A stretch of DNA of 17,800 bases from positions 194,833 to 212,632 of the forward strand of contig MU069655.1 of the NCBI GenBank assembly GCA_002284615.2, written 5' to 3'. Below are positions 17,055-17,800 of the stretch, piece after piece (position 1 is the stretch's first letter; each line of letters begins with the position of its first letter). The notes under the pieces are model-generated. The model made no database searches. It was not told the origin of the DNA and worked only from the letters and a program-made list of their open reading frames with translations. A program made the position numbers and the translations under genes. Source of the stretch: Dunaliella salina (taxonomy: Eukaryota > Chlorophyta > Chlorophyceae > Chlamydomonadales > Dunaliellaceae).

Positions 17055-17232
17055 GCCTCTGCAAAAGCGAGGACAGTGGAGCCTCGATCAAGCAGAAGGC
17101 AGTGGAGCCTCAAACAAGCTGAAGGTAGTGCAGCCTCAAACAAGCTGAAGGCAGTGCAGCCTCAATCAAGCTGAAGGCAGAGCAGCCTCAATCAAGCCGA
17201 AGGCAGTGGAGCCTCAAACAAGCTGAAGGCAG
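17055..17232. repeat. 26-bp minisatellite, about 6.8 copies
   Basis: The consensus is GCCTCAAACAAGCTGAAGG plus CAGTGCA, with units starting at 17055 (diverged), 17081, 17107, 17133, 17159, 17185 and 17211 (partial). The unit length is exactly 26 bp throughout. As this is not a multiple of three, a reading frame through it would cycle through all three frames. Confidence 0.93.
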
Positions 17233-17479
17233 GCAAGCAGGTCCCAAACAAGCAGCAATGGAGAGAACCTCGCCAAGAGAAGTTCTGAACAACATGACTG
17301 CCAATAAAGCATGTGGTGGCAGCATGTCAAGCCTACCCTGATGGGGCTTGAAGGAAGGAGTGCTTCCTTAAGAAATGAAGTGCACTTGGTGGAGAAGCTA
17401 GAGGCACATGTAACAAGCTGCTGCGCATCACAAACCCATCAGACACTCGAACGCCGCGTGTCAGTGTAATCCTAGTGTA

Positions 17480-17591
17480 ACCCCATTGAGTACAAGGTTA
17501 CACGTAAAAAAGGAGGCCTCCAGTCAAACCGACTGACTGCTAGCCTGCCCATAAAAAGAAAGGAGTTCATAGATAAACCCCATTGAGTACA
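17480..17591. repeat. 15-bp direct repeat ACCCCATTGAGTACA, two copies 97 bp apart
   Basis: Exact copies at 17480-17494 and 17577-17591. The origin is unknown. Confidence 0.85.
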
Positions 17592-17594
17592 CAC

Positions 17595-17661
17595 CTGCTT
17601 CAGCATGGAGATTACAGACACAAGTTGTTGCCGCTGCTCCTCTCCTTGCTGCAGTGCAAGC
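17595..17661 (-). CDS. Possible internal exon of an unidentified gene
   Basis: On the minus strand, a pyrimidine-rich acceptor (CTCCTTCCGCAG, AG at 17663-17662) precedes a 67-bp segment ending in a CAG/GTGTGT donor at 17594. In the open frame it encodes LALQQGEEQRQQLVSVISML then KQ, a polar, heptad-compatible helix. The donor type is like that of the AAGAB intron. No partner exon is visible before the window ends, and I cannot name a family, so this is a weak call. Confidence 0.25.
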
Positions 17662-17759
17662 CTGCGGAAGGAGTCATACGAGCATGCATTTGTCATTGGA
17701 GCTTTTGTCACATACGAGCACCAGGAGAAATACAGAGTTACCAACCGGTAAGAATAGGA

Positions 17760-17762
<3 letters not shown>

Positions 17763-17800
<38 letters not shown>
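17763..17800. repeat. (GA)n microsatellite at window edge
   Basis: A pure GA array runs to the last base, mirroring the (CA)n array at the other edge. Confidence 0.98.

Noticed and set aside
16896..17174. 92-codon ORF with a hydrophobic N-terminal part
   Set aside because: The hydrophobic stretch is translated from a T/C-rich simple tract and the end from the minisatellite, so a signal peptide or membrane protein is not supported.
17055..17232. Regular repeats considered as a CRISPR array
   Set aside because: The 26-bp units are directly adjacent with no spacers, in a eukaryotic context without cas genes.

Overview
The window looks like eukaryotic nuclear DNA. It has a spliced protein gene with GT-AG introns, several classes of eukaryotic transposon, long microsatellites and no operons or ribosome-binding sites. 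The one recognisable host gene resembles the plant-type form of AAGAB/p34, and the main retroelement recalls RNase H-bearing, dual-nuclease LINEs known from green algae. A green alga or other green-lineage organism is therefore my best guess, but it is not proven. The window starts in a (CA)n array and ends in a (GA)n array, as contigs often do, and has one ambiguous base at 5531.

Layout. 1-99: (CA)n. 505-1864 (minus): AAGAB-like gene with two well-supported exons and a polyglutamine tract; its 3' end is unresolved. 2240-2710 (minus): a dispersed repeat (family F) split by a 234-bp, 5'-truncated retroelement tail with an 8-bp target duplication; the uninterrupted paralogue lies at 7880-8130. 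2780-6060 (plus): the main object of interest, a decayed non-LTR-type retroelement. Its reading frame can be followed through frameshifts as an unrecognised N-terminal part, a PCIF1-like adenine-N6 methyltransferase domain, RNase H, a CCHC zinc knuckle and a PD-(D/E)XK (restriction-like) endonuclease, ending in an NPxDPH peptide. More pieces of the family lie at 2378-2611 (minus), 6440-6554 (minus), 8140-9180 (plus) and 16529-16700 (plus). 6061-6310 and 10700-10915: another repeat (family G) carrying a related MADNxPD peptide. 6753-6947: a possible LTR-element protease remnant.

9180-13097 has no gene I can recognise. It holds microsatellites, a three-copy 104-bp tandem repeat (11705-12016) and a 39-bp-arm inverted repeat (12180-12299). 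13098-13700 and 15705-16305 are two diverged direct copies of a ~600-bp repeat (family H) with G-runs. Between them sit a complete 898-bp non-autonomous hAT element (13803-14700, perfect 8-bp target duplication, internal zinc-finger remnant on the minus strand), a 388-bp MITE flanked by TA (14802-15189) and a near-perfect hairpin (15561-15646). The end of the window holds a 26-bp minisatellite (17055-17232) and a possible short minus-strand exon.

The genes do not form a pathway: this is one housekeeping gene beside a nested transposon graveyard. The most notable content is the domain set of the retroelement, which joins an mRNA-cap-type methyltransferase fold to RNase H and an endonuclease.
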